Below are positions 13,901 through 28,252 of a stretch of 64,000 nt of DNA, piece by piece (position 1 is the first letter of the stretch; the number at the start of each line of letters is the position of its first letter). Under the pieces are notes generated by a model that saw nothing but the letters and a program-made list of their open reading frames with translations, made no database searches and was not told where the DNA came from. Source of the DNA: Trachythela sp. YZ-2020 (Eukaryota > Cnidaria > Anthozoa > Malacalcyonacea > Clavulariidae); the NCBI GenBank assembly GCA_016169945.1, contig JADLSH010000161.1, forward strand, positions 206,615 to 270,614. The letters are read 5' to 3'. The position numbers were made by a program, and so were the translations under genes.

Positions 13901-16900
13901 AAAAGCTGAGAAACAGCACAACTAAGATCAAAATTCAAGACAAACTATATTGTTATTTCAGTCTCATTGCCAATCAATACTGTTTGCAGTTAAACCTTAC
14001 TAAAGTTCACTTTTGTTCAAGATAAGTAAAATACATGGATAAAACTGTAAATCCCATTGTTTCTCCCTTTTACTAAACAATGACCATGCAAAATTAGAAA
14101 TGAACAATACAGAATGTATACATCTATGCTTCTCCCATTTCATGAGCGGCTTATAAATACATGCCACTCAAAAGAGGTGCTGGTAAAAGGCGGTGTAACC
14201 ACCTTACACAACAACAGTAAACTGCATCAACATAAATGTATACAAGTCTTGAATTCTGTCTCAGTAGTTCTCACTGACAGGCGGATCTTAAAGATCCACC
14301 CGAGTGAGCTATTGGTAAAAGGCGGCAAGTGCCACCTTACACAAAAGCTGAGAAACAGCACAACTAAGATCAAAATTCAAGACAAACTATATTGTTATTT
14401 CAGTCTCATTGCCAATCAATACTGTTTGCAGTTAAACCTTAGTAAAGTTCACTTTTGTTCAAGATAAGTAAAATACATGCATAAAACTGTAAATCCCATT
14501 GTTTCTCCCTTTTACTAAACAATGACCATGCAAAATTAGAAATGAACAATACAGAATGTATACATCTATGCATCTCCCCTTTCATGAGCGGCTTATAAAT
14601 ACATGCCACTCAAAAGAGGTGCTGGTAAAAGGCGGTGTAACCACCTTACACAACAACAGTAAACTGCATCAACATAAATGTATACAAGTCTTGAATTCTG
14701 TCTCAGTAGTTCTCACTGACAGGCGGATCTTAAAGATCCACCCGAGTGAGCTATTGGTAAAAGGCGGCAAGTGCCACCTTACACAAAACTGAGAAACAGC
14801 ACAATTAAGATCAAAATTCAAGACAAACTCCATTGTTATTTCAGTCTCATTGCCAATCAATACTGTTTGCAGTTAAACCTTAGTAAAGTTCACTTTTGTT
14901 CAAGATAAGTAAAATACATGGATAAAACTGTAAATCCCATTGTTTCTCCCTTTTACTAAACAATGACCATGCAAAATTAGAAATGAACAATACAGAATGT
15001 ATACATCTATGCATCTCCCTTTCATGAGCGGCTTATAAATACATGCCACTCAAAAGAGGTGCTGGTAAAAGGCGGTGTAACCACCTTACACAACAACAGT
15101 AAACTGCATCAACATAAATGTATACAAGTCTTGAATTCTGTCTCAGTAGTTCTCACTGACAGGCGGATCTTAAAGATCCATCCGAGTGAGCTATTGGTAA
15201 AAGGCGACAAGTGCCACTACACAAAAGCTGAGAAACAGCACAGGTAAGATCAAAATTCAAGACAAACTATATTGTTATTTCAGTCTCATTGCCAATCAAT
15301 ACTGTTTGCAGTTAAACCTTAGTAAAGTTCACTTTTGTTCAAGATAAGTAAAATACATGGATAAAACTGTAAATCCCATTATTTCTCCGTTTTACTAAAC
15401 AATGACCATGCAAAATTAGAAAGGAACAATACAGAATGTATACATCTATGCTTCTCCCTTTCATGAGCGGCTTATAAATATGCCACTCAAAAGAGGTGCT
15501 GGTAAAAGGCGGTGTAACCACCTTACACAACAACAGTAAACTGCATCAACATAAATGTATACAAGTCTTGAATTCTGTCTCAGTAGTTCTCACTGACAGG
15601 CGGATCTTAAAGATCCACCCGAGTGAGCTATTGGTAAAAGGCGGCAAGTGCCACCTTACACAAAAGCTGAGAAACAGCACAACTAAGATCAAAATTCAAG
15701 ACAAACTATATTGTTATTTCAGTCTCATTGCCAATCAATACTGTTTGCAGTTAAACCTTAGTAAAGTTCACTTTTGTTCAAGATAAGTAAAATACATGCA
15801 TAAAACTGTAAATCCCATTGTTTCTCCCTTTACTAAACAATGACCATGCAAAATTAGAAATGAACAATACAGAATGTATACATCTATGCATCTCCCCTTT
15901 CATGAGCGGCTTATAAATATGTGCCACTCAAAAGAGGTGCTGGTAAAAGGCGGTGTAACCACCTTACACAACAACAGTAAACTGCATCAACATAAATGTA
16001 TACAAGTCTTGAATTCTGTCTCAGTAGTTCTCACTGACAGGCGGATCTTAAAGATCCACCTGAGTGAGCTATTGGTAAAAGGCGGCAAGTGCCACTTACA
16101 CAAAAGCTGAGAAACAGCACAACTAAGATCAAAATTCAAGACAAACTATATTGTTATTTCAGTCTCATTGCCAATCAATACTGTTTGCAGTTAAACCTTA
16201 CTAAAGTTCACTTTCGTTCAAGATAAGTAAAATACATGCATAAAACTGTAAATCCCATTGTTTCTCCTTATACTAAACTATGACCATGCAAAATTAGAAA
16301 TGAACAATACAGAATGTATACATTTATGGATCTGCCCTTTCATGAGCGGCTTATAAATACATGCCACTCAAAAGAGGTGCTGGTAAAAGGCGGTGTAACT
16401 ACCTTACACAACAACAGTAAACTGCATCAACATAAATGTATACAAGTCTTGAATTCTGTCTCAGTAGTTCTCACTGACAGGCGGATCTTAAAGATCCACC
16501 CGAGTGAGCTATTGGTAAAAGGCGGCAAGTGCCACCTTACACAAAAGCTGAGAAACAGCACAACTAAGATCAAAATTCAAGACAAACTATATTGTTATTT
16601 CAGTCTCATTGCCAATCAATACTGTTTGCAGTTAAACCTTACTAAAGTTCACTTTTGTTCAAGATAAGTAAAATACATGGATAAAACTGTAAATCCCATT
16701 GTTTCTCCCTTTTACTAAACAATGACCATGCAAAATTAGAAATGAACAATACAGAATGTATACATCTATGCATCTCCCCTTTCATGAGGGGCTTATAAAT
16801 ATGTGCCACTCAAAAGAGGTGCTGGTAAAAGGCGGTGTAACCACCTTACACAACAACAGTAAACTGCATCAACATAAATGTATACAAGTCTTGAATTCTG

Positions 16901-18960
16901 TCTCAGTAGTTCTCACTGACAGGCGGATCTTAAAGATCCACCCGAGTGAGCTATTGGTAAAAGGCGGCAAGTGCCACCTTACACAAAAGCTGAGAAACAG
17001 CACAACTAAGATCAAAATTCAAGACAAACTCTATTGTTATTTCAGTCTCATTGCCAATCAATACTGTTTGCAGTTAAACCTTAGTAAAGTTCACTTTTGT
17101 TCAAGATAAGTAAAATACATGCATAAAACTGTAAATCCCATTGTTTCTCCCTTTTACTAAACAATGACCATGCAAAATTAGAAATGAACAATACAGAATG
17201 TATACATCTATGCATCTCGCCTTTCATGAGCGGCTTATAAATACATGCCACTCAAAAGAGGTGCTGGCAAAAGGCGTGTAACCACCTTACACAACAACGG
17301 TAAACTGCATCAACATAAATGTATACAAGTCTTGAATTCTGTCTCAGTAGTTCTCACTGACAGGCGGATCTTAAAGATCCACCCGAGTGAGCTATTGGTA
17401 AAAGGCGGCAAGTGCCACCTTACACAAAAGCTGAGAAACAGCACAACTAAGATCAAAATTCAAGACAAACTCTATTGTTATTTCAGTCTCATTGCCAATC
17501 AATACTGTTTGCAGTTAAACCTTAGTAAAGTTCACTTTTGTTCAAGATAAGTAAAATACATGCATAAAACTGTAAATCCCATTGTTTCTCCCTTTTACTA
17601 AACAATGACCATGCAGAATTAGAAATGAACAATACAGAATGTATACATCTATGCATCTCCCTTTCATGAGCGGCTTATAAATACATGCCACTCAAAAGAG
17701 GTGCTGGTAAAAGGCGGTGTAACCACCTTACACAACAACAGTAAACTGCATCAACATAAATGTATACAAGTCTTGAATTCTGTCTCAGTAGTTCTCACTG
17801 ACAGGCGGATCTTAAAGATCCACCCGAGTGAGCTATTGGTAAAAGGCGGCAAGTGCCACCTTACACAAAAGCTGAGAAACAGCACAACTAAGATCAAAAT
17901 TCAAGACAAACTATATTGTTATTTCAGTCTCATTGCCAATCAATACTGTTTGCAGTTAAACCTTACTAAAGTTCACTTTTGTTCAAGATAAGTAAAATAC
18001 ATGCATAAAACTGTAAATCCCATTGTTTCTCCCTTTTACTAAACAATGACCATGCAAAATTAGAAATGAACAATACAGAATGTATACATCTATGCATCTC
18101 CCCTTTCATGAGCGGCTTATACATATATGCCACTCAAAAGAGGTTCTGGCAAAAGGCGTGTAACCACCTTACACAACAACAGTAAACTGCATCAACATAA
18201 ATGTATACAAGTCTTGAATTCTGTCTCAGTAGTTCTCACTGACAGGCGGATCTTAAAGATCCACCCGAGTGAGCTATTGGTAAAAGGCGGCAAGTGCCAC
18301 CTTACACAAAAGCTGAGAAACAGCACAACTAAGATCAAAATTCAAGACAAACTCTATTGTTATTTCAGTCTCATTGCCAATCAATACTGTTTGCAGTTAA
18401 ACCTTAGTAAAGTTCACTTTTGTTCAAGATAAGTAAAATACATGCATAAAACTGTAAATCCCATTGTTTCTCCCTTTTACTAAACAATGACCATGCAAAA
18501 TTAGAAACGAACAATACAGAATGTATACATCTATGCATCTCCCCTTTCATGAGCGGCTTATAAATACATGCCACTCAAAAGAGGTGCTGGTAAAAGGCGG
18601 TGTAAACACCTTACACAACAACAGTAAACTGCATCAACATAAATGTATACAAGTCTTGAATTCTGTCTCAGTAGTTCTCACTGACAGGCGGATCTTAAAG
18701 ATCCACCCGAGTGAGCTATTGGTAAAAGGCGGCAAGTGCCACCTTACACAAAAGCTGAGAAACAGCACAACTAAGATCAAAATTCAAGACAAACTATATT
18801 GTTATTTCAGTCTCATTGCCAATCAATACTGTTTGCAGTTGAACCGTTACTAAAGTTCACTTTGTTCAAGATAAGTAAAATACATGGATAAAACTGTAAA
18901 TCCCATTGTTTCTCCCTTTTACTAAACAATGACCATGCAAAATTAGAAATGAACAATACA

Positions 18961-19360
18961 GAATGTATACATCTATGCATCTCCTTTTTTCATGCGGCTT
19001 ATATAACATCTCCTTTCATGAGAGCAGCTATATTATGCCACTCAAAAGAGGTGCTGGCAAAAGGCGTGTAACCACCTTACACAACAACAGTAAACTGCAT
19101 CAACATAAATGTATACAAGTCTTGAATTCTGTCTCAGTAGTTCTCACTGACAGGCGGATCTTAAAGATCCACCCGAGTGAGCTATTGGTAAAAGGCGGCA
19201 AGTGTCACCTTACACAAAAATGAGAAACAGCACAACTAAGATCAAAATTCAAGACAAACTCTATTGTTATTTCAGTCTCATTGCCAATCAATACTGTTTG
19301 CAGTTAAACCTTAGTAAAGTTCACTTTTGTTCAAGATAAGTAAAATACATGCATAAAACT
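18961..19360 (+). repeat. Aberrant satellite monomer with local internal duplication
   Basis: Between about 18980 and 19036 the usual TTTCATGAGCGGCTTATA tract is followed by a second degenerate copy (CATCTCCTTTCATGAGAG then CAGCTATATTATG) before the monomer resumes at GCCACTCAAAAG. The result is a few tens of extra bases near the monomer start. The rest follows the consensus. It looks like a local slippage duplication confined to this single monomer. Confidence 0.7.
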
Positions 19361-22300
19361 GTAAATCCCATTGTTTCTCCCTTTTACTAAACAATGACCA
19401 TGCAAAATTAGAAACGAACAATACAGAATGTATACATCTATGCATCTCCCCTTTCATGTGCGGCTTATCATATATGCCACTCAAAAGAGGTGCTGGTAAA
19501 AGGCGGTGTAAACACCTTACACAACAACAGTAAACTGCATCAACATAAATGTATACAAGTCTTGAATTCTGTCTCAGTAGTTCTCACTGACAGGCGGATC
19601 TTAAAGATCCACCCGAGTGAGCTATTGGTAAAAGGCGGCAAGTGCCACTTTACACAAAAGCTGAGAAACAGCACAACTAAGATCAAAATTCAAGACAAAC
19701 TATATTGTTATTTCAGTCTCATTGCCAATCAATACTGTTTGCAGTTAAACGTTACTAAAGTTCACTTTTGTTCAAGATAAGTAAAATACATGGATAAAAC
19801 TGTAAATCCCATTGTTTCTCCCTTTTACTAAACAATGACCATGCAAAATTAGAAATGAACAATACAGAAAGTATACATCTATGCATCTCCCTTTCATGAG
19901 CGGCTTATAAATACATGCCACTCAAAAGAGGTGCTGGTAAAAGGCGGTGTAACCACCTTACACAACAACAGTAAACTGCATCAACATAAATGTATACAAG
20001 TCTTGAATTCTGTCTCAGTAGTTCTCACTGACAGGCGGATCTTAAAGATCCACCCGAGTGAGCTATTGGTAAAAGGCGGCAAGTGCCACCTTACACAAAA
20101 GCTGAGAAACAGCACAACTAAGATCAAAATTCAAGACAAACCATATTGTTATTTCAGTCTCATTGCCGATCAACACTGTTTGCAGTTAAACGTTAGTAAA
20201 GTTCACTTTTGTTCAACATAAGTAAAATACTTGCATAAAACTGTAAATTCCATTGTTTCTCCCTGTTACTAAACAATGACCATGCAAAATTAGAAATGAA
20301 CAATACAGAATGTATACATCTATGCATCTCGCCTTTCATGAGCGGCTTATAAATACATGCCACTCAAAAGAGGTGCTGGCAAAAGGCGTGTAACCACCTT
20401 ACACAACAACGGTAAACTGCATCAACATAAATGTATACAAGTCTTGAATTCTGTCTCAGTAGTTCTCACTGACAGGCGGATCTTAAAGATCCAGCCGAGT
20501 GAGCTATTGGTAAAAGGCGGCAAGTGCCACCTTACACAAAAGCTGAGAAACAGCGCAACTAAGATAAAAATTCAAGACAAACCATATTGTTATTTCAGTC
20601 TCATTGCCGATCAACACTGTTTGCAGTTAAACGTTAGTAAAGTTCATTTTTGTTCAACATAAGTAAAATACATGCATAAAACTGTAAATCCCATTGTTTC
20701 TCCCCTATACTAAACTATGACCATGCAAAATTAGAAATGAACAATACAGAATGTATACATCTATGCATCTCCCCTTTCATGAGCGGCTTATAAATACATG
20801 CCACTCAAAAGAGGTGCTGGTAAAAGGCGGTGTAACCACCTTACACAACAACAGTAAACTGCATCAACATAAATGTATACAAGTCTTGAATTCTGTCTCA
20901 GTAGTTCTCACTGACAGGCGGATCTTAAAGATCCACCCGAGTGAGCTATTGGTAAAAGGCGGCAAGTGCCACCTTACACAAAAGCTGAGAAACAGCACAA
21001 CTAAGATCAAAATTCAAGACAAACCATATTGTTATTTCAGTCTCATTGCCAATCAATACTGTTTGCAGTTAAACGTTAGTAAAGTTCACTTTTGTTCAAG
21101 ATAAGTAAAATACATGCATAAAACTGTAAATCACATTGTTTCTCCTTATACTAAACTATGACCATGCAAAATTAGAAACGAACAATACAGAATGTATACA
21201 TCTATGCATCTCGCCTTTCATGAGCGGCTTATACATATATGCCACTCAAAAGAGGTGCTGGTAAAAGGCGGTGTAACCACCTTAAACAACAACAGTAAAC
21301 TGCATGAGCATAAATGTATGCAAGTCTTGAATGCTGTCTCAGTAGTTCTCACTGACAGGCGGATCTTAAAGATCCACCCGAGTGAGCTATTGGTAAAAGG
21401 CGGCAAGTGCCACCTTACACAAAAGCTGAGAAACAGCACAACTAAGATCAAAATTCAAGACAAACCATATTGTTATTTCAGTCTCATTGCCAATCAATGC
21501 TGTTTGCAGTTAAACGTTAGTAAAGTTCATTTTTGTTCAACATAAGTAAAATACATGCATAAAACTGTAAATCCCATTGTTTCTCCCTTTTTTTAAACAA
21601 TGACCATGCAAAATTAGAAATGAACAATACAGAATGTATACATCTATGCATCTCCCCTTTCATGAGCGGCTTATAAATACATGCCACTCAAAAGAGGTGC
21701 TGGTAAAAGGCGGTGTAACCACCTTACACAACAACAGTAAACTGCATCAACATAAATGTATGCAAGTCTTGAATTCTGTCTCAGTAGTTCTCACTGACAG
21801 GCGGATCTTAAAGATCCACCCGAGTGAGCTATTGGTAAAAGGCGGCAAGTGCCACCTTACACAAAACTGAGAAACAGCACAATTAAGATCAAAATTCAAG
21901 ACAAACTCCATTGTTATTTCAGTCTCATTGCCAATCAATACTGTTTGCAGTTAAACCTTAGTAAAGTTCACTTTTGTTCAAGATAAGTAAAATACATGCA
22001 TAAAACTGTAAATCCCATTGTTTCTCCCTTTTACTAAACAATGACCATGCAAAATTAGAAATGAACAATACAGAATGTATACATCTATGCATCTCCCCTT
22101 TCATGAGCGGCTTATAAATACATGCCACTCAAAAGAGGTGCTGGTAAAAGGCGGCGTAACTACCTTACACAACAACAGTAAACTGCATCAACATAAATGT
22201 ATACAAGTCTTGAATTCTGTCTCAGTAGTTCTCACTGACAGGCGGATCTTAAAGATCGACCGGGTGACCTATTGGTAAAAGGCGGCAAGTGCCACCTTAC

Positions 22301-25300
22301 ACAAAAGCTGAGAAACAGCACAACTAAGATCAAAATTCAAGACAAACTATATTGTTATTTCAGTCTCATTGCCAATCAATACTGTTTGCAGTTAAACGTT
22401 ACTAAAGTTCACTTTTGTTCAAGATAAGTAAAATACATGCATAAAACTGTAAATCCCATTGTTTCTCCCTTTTACTAAACAATGACCATGCAAAATTAGA
22501 AATGAACAATACAGAATGTATACATCTATGCATCTCGCCTTTCATGAGCGGCTTATAAATACATGCCACTCAAAAGAGGTGCTGGCAAAAGGCGTGTAAC
22601 CACCTTACACAACAACGGTAAACTGCATCAACATAAATGTATACAAGTCTTGAATTCTGTCTCAGTAGTTCTCACTGACAGGCGGATCTTAAAGATCCAA
22701 CCGAGTGAGCTATTGGTAAAAGGCGGCAAGTGCCACCTTACACAAAAGCTGAGAAACAGCACAACTAAGATCAAAATTCAAGACAAACTCTATTGTTATT
22801 TCAGTCTCATTGCCAATCAATACTGTTTGCAGTTAAACGTTAGTAAAGTTCATTTTTGTTCAACATAAGTAAAATACATGCATAAAACTGTAAATCCCAT
22901 TGTTTCGCCCTTATACTAAACTATGACCATGCAAAATTAGAAATGAACAATACAGAATGTATACATCTATGCATCCCCCCTTTCATGAGCTGCTTATAAA
23001 TACATGCCACTCAAAAGAGGTGCTTGTAAAAGGCGGTGTAAACACCTTACACAACAACAGTAAACTGCATCAACATAAATGTATACAAGTGTTGAATTCT
23101 GTCTCAGTAGTTCTCACTGACAGGCGGATCTTAAAGATCCACCTGAGTGAGCTATTGGTAAAAGGCGGCAAGTGCCACCTTACACAAAAGCTGAGAAACA
23201 GCACAACTAAGATCAAAATTCAAGACAAACTATATTGTTATTTCAGTCTCATTGCCAATCAATACTGTTTGCAGTTAAACGTTACTAAAGTTCACTTTTG
23301 TTCAAGATAAGTAAAATACATGGATAAAACTGTAAATCCCATTGTTTCTCCTTTTACTAAACAATGACCATGCAAAATTAGAAATGAACAATACAGAATG
23401 TATACATCTATGCATCTCCTTTCATGAGCGGCTTATAAATATGCCACTCAAAAGAGGTGCTGGTAAAAGGCGGTGTAACCACCTTACACAACAACAGTAA
23501 ACTGCATCAACATAAATGTATACAAGTCTTGAATTCTGTCTCAGTAGTTCTCACTGACAGGCGGATCTTAAAGATCCACCCGAGTGAGCTATTGGTAAAA
23601 GGCGGCAAGTGCCACCTTACACAAAAGCTGAGAAACAGCACAACTAAGATCAAAATTCAAGACAAACTATATTGTTATTTCAGTCTCATTGCCAATCAAT
23701 ACTGTTTGCAGTTAAACGTTACTAAAGTTCACTTTTGTTCAAGATAAGTAAAATACATGCATAAAACTGTAAATCCCATTGTTTCTCCCTTTTACTAAAC
23801 AATGACCATGCAAAATTAGAAATGAACAATACAGAATGTATACATCTATGCATCTCCCCTTTCATGAGCGGCTTATAAATACATGCCACTCAAAAGAGGT
23901 GCTGGTAAAAGGCGGTGTAACCACCTTACACAACAACAGTAAACTGCATCAACATAAATGTATACAAGTCTTGAATTCTGTCTCAGTAGTTCTCACTGAC
24001 AGGCGGATCTTAAAGATCCACCCGAGTGAGCTATTGCTAAAAGGCGGCAAGTGCCACCTTACACAAAAGCTGAGAAACAGCACAACTAAGATCAAAATTC
24101 AAGACAAACCATATTGTTATTTCAGTCTCATTGCCAATCGATGCTGTTTGCAGTTAAACGTTAGTAAAGTTCATTTTTCTTCAACATCAGTAAAATACAT
24201 GCATAAAACTGTAAATCCCATTGTTTCGCCCTTATACTAAACAATGACCATGCAAAATTAGAAATGAACAATACAGAATGTATACATCTATGCATCTCCC
24301 CTTTCATGAGCGGCTTATAAATACATGCCACTCAAAAGAGGTGCTGGTAAAAGGCTGTCTAACCACCTTACACAACAACAGTAAACTGCATCAACATAAA
24401 TGTATACAAGTCTTGAATTCTGTCTCAGTAGTTCTCACTGACAGGCGGATCTTAAAGATCCACCCGAGTGAGCTATTGGTAAAAGGCGGCAAGTGCCACC
24501 TTACACAAAAGCTGAGAAACAGCACAACTAAGATCAAAATTCAAGACAAACTATATTGTTATTTCAGTCTCATTGCCAATCAATACTGTTTGCAGTTAAA
24601 CCTTACTAAAGTTCACTTTTGTTCAAGATAAGTAAAATACATGGATAAAACTGTAAATCCCATTGTTTCTCCCTTTTACTAAACAATGACCATGCAAAAT
24701 TAGAAATGAACAATACAGAATGTATACATCTATGCATCTCCCCTTTCATGAGCGGCTTATACATATATGCCACTCAAAAGAGGTGCTGGTAAAAGGCGGT
24801 GTAACCACCTTACACAACAACAGTAAACTGCATCAACATAAATGTATACAAGTCTTGAATTCTGTCTCAGTAGTTCTCACTGACAGGCGGATCTTAAAGA
24901 TCCACCCGAGTGAGCTATTGGTAAAGGCGGCAAGTGCCACCTTACACAAAAGCTGAGAAACAGCACAACTAAGATCAAAATTCAAGACAAACTCTATTGT
25001 TATTTCAGTCTCATTGCCAATCAATACTGTTTGCAGTTAAACCTTAGTAAAGTTCACTTTTGTTCAAGATAAGTAAAATACATGCATAAAACTGTAAATC
25101 CCATTGTTTCTCCCTTTTACTAAACAATGACCATGCAAAATTAGAAATGAACAATACAGGATGTATACATCTATGCATCTCCCCTTTCATGAGCGGCTTA
25201 TAAATACATGCCACTCAAAAGAGGTGCTGGTAAAAGGCGGTGTAACCACCTTACACAACAACAGTAAACTGCATCAACATAAATGTATACAAGTCTTGAA

Positions 25301-26044
25301 TTCTGTCTCAGTAGTTCTCACTGACAGGCGGATCTTAAAGATCCACCCGAGTGAGCTATTGGTAAAAGGCGGCAAGTGCCACTTTACACAAAAGCTGAGA
25401 AACAGCACAACTAAGATCAAAATTCAAGACAAACTATATTGTTATTTCAGTCTCATTGCCAATCAATACTGTTTGCAGTTAAACCTTACTAAAGTTCACT
25501 TTTGTTCAAGATAAGTAAAATACATGCATAAAACTGTAAATCCCATTGTTTCTCCCTTTTACTAAACAATGACCATGCAAAAGTAGAAATGAAAAATACA
25601 GAATGTATACATCTATGCATCTTCCCTTTCATGAGCGGATTTTACATACATGCCACTCAAAAGAGGTGCTGGTAAAAGGCGGTCTAACCACCTTACACAA
25701 CAACAGTAAACTGCATCAACATAAATGTATACAAGTCTTGAATTCTGTCTCAGTAGTTCTCACTGACAGGCGGATCTTAAAGATCCACCCGAGTGAGCTA
25801 TTGGTAAAAGGCGGCAAGTGCCACCTTACACAAAAGCTGAGAAACAGCACAACTAAGATCAAAATTCAAGACAAACTATATTGTTATTTCAGTCTCATTG
25901 CCAATCAATACTGTTTGCAGTTAAACGTTAGTAAAGTTTATTTTTGTTCAACATAAGTAAAATACATGCATAAAACTGTAAATCCCATTGTTTCTCCCTT
26001 TTACTAAACAATGACCATGCAGAATTAGAAACGAACAGTACAGA

Positions 26045-28252
26045 ATGTATACATCTATGCATCTCCCCTTTCATGAGAGGCTTATAAATACATGGCACTC
26101 AAAAGAGGTGCTGGTAAAAGGCGGTGTAAACACCTTACACAACAACAGTAAACTGGATCAACATAAATGTATACAAGTCTTGAATTCTGTCTCAGTAGTT
26201 CTCACTGACAGGCGGATCTTAAAGATCCACCCGAGTGAGCTATTGGTAAAAGGCGGCAAGTGCCACTTTACACAAAAGCTGAGAAACAGCACAACTAAGA
26301 TCAAAATTCAAGACAAACTATATTGTTATTTCAGTCTCATTGCCAATCAATACTGTTTGCAGTTAAACATTACTAAAGTTCACTTTTGTTCAAGATAAGT
26401 AAAATACATGGATAAAACTGTAAATTCCATTGTTTCTCCCTTTTACTAAACAATGACCATGCAAAATTAGAAATGAACAATACAGAATGCATACATCTAT
26501 GCATCTCCCTTTTCATGAGCGGCTTATACATATATGCCACTCAAAAGAGGTGCTGGTAAAAGGCGGTGTAACCACCTTACACAACAACAGTAAACTGCAT
26601 CAACATAAATGTATACAAGTCTTGAATTCTGTCTCAGTAGTTCTCACTGACAGGCGGATCTTAAAGATCCACCCGAGTGAGCTATTGGTAAAAGGCGGCA
26701 AGTGACACATTAAACAAAAGCTGCGAAACAACACAACTAAGATCAAAATTCAAGACAAACTCTATTGTTATTTCAGTCACATTGCCAATCAATACTGTTT
26801 GCAGTTAAACCTTAGTAAAGTTCACTTTTGATCAAGATAAGTAAAATACATGCATAACACTGTAAATCCTATTGTTTCTACCTTATACTAAACTATGACA
26901 ATGCAAAATTAGAAATGAACAATACAGAAGGTATACATCTATGCATCTCCCCTTTCATGAGCGGCTTATAAATACATGCCACTCAAAAGAGGTGCTGGTA
27001 AAAGGCTGTCTAACCACCTCACACAACAACAGTAAACTGCATCAACATAAATGTATGCAAGTCTTGAATTCTGTCTCAGTAGTTCTTACTGACAGGCGGA
27101 TCTTAAAGATCCAGCCGAGTGAGCTATTGGTAAAAGGCGGCAAGTGACACATTAAACAAAAGCTGCGAAACAACACAACTAAGATCAAAATTCAAGACAA
27201 ACTCTATTGTTATTTCAGTCTCATTGCCAATCAATACTGTTTGCAGTTAAACCTTAGTAAAGTTCACTTTTGTTCAAGATAAGTAAAATACATGCATAAA
27301 ACTGTAAATCCCATTGTTTCTCCCTTTTACTAAACAATGACCATGCAAAATTAGAAATGAACAATACAGAATGTATACATCTATGCATCTCCCCTTTCAT
27401 GAGCGGCTTATAAATACATGCCACTCAAAAGAGGTGCTGGTAAAAGGCGGCGTAACTACCTTACACAACAACAGTAAACTGCATCAACATAAATGTATAC
27501 AAGTCTTGAATTCTGTCTCAGTAGTTCTCACTGACAGGCGGATCTTAAAGATCCACCCGAGTGACCTATTGGTAAAAGGCGGCAAGTGCCACTTTACACA
27601 AAAGCTGAGAAACAGCACAATTAAGATCAAAATTCAAGACAAACTATATTGTTATTTCAGTCTCATTGCCAATCAATACTGTTTGCAGTTAAACCTTACT
27701 AAAGTTCACTTTTGTTCAAGATAAGTAAAATACATGGATAAAACTGTAAATCCATTGTTTCTCCCTTTTACTAAACAATGACCATGCAAAATTAGAAATG
27801 AACAATACAGAATGCATACATCTATGCATCTCCCTTTTCATGGCGGCTTATACATATATGCCACTCAAAAGAGGTGCTGGTAAAAGGCGGTGTAACCACC
27901 TTACACAACAACAGTAAACTGCATCAACATAAATGTATGCAAGTCTTGAATTCTGTCTCAGTAGTTCTCACTGACAGGCGGATCTTAAAGATCCACCCGA
28001 GTGAGCTATTGGTAAAAGGCGGCAAGTGCCACCTTACACAAAAGCTGAGAAACAGCACAACTAAGATCAAAATTCAAGACAAACCCTATTGTTATTTCAG
28101 TCTCATTGCCAATCAATACTGTTTGCAGTTAAACCTTAGTAAAGTTCACTTTTGTTCAAGATAAGTAAAATACTTGCATAAAACTCTAAAGTCCATTGTT
28201 TCTCCCTTTTACTAAACAATGACCATGCAAAATTAGAAATGAACAATACAGA
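26045..28252 (+). repeat. Five-monomer higher-order block, first copy
   Basis: Five consecutive monomers carry a diagnostic series. In order these are AAACATTACT with AATTCCATTG; GCATACATC with CCCTTTTCATG; GGCTGTCTAACC with CAGCCGAG and AAAGCTGCGAA; GGCGTAACTACC with GTGACCTATT; and CAAACCCTATTG with TACTTGCATAAAACTCTAAAG. The same order recurs immediately downstream at an offset of 2,208 bp. This is evidence for a recent duplication of five monomers as a block. The two copies differ in places, for example CATTAAACAAAAG in this copy's second and third monomers. Confidence 0.75.
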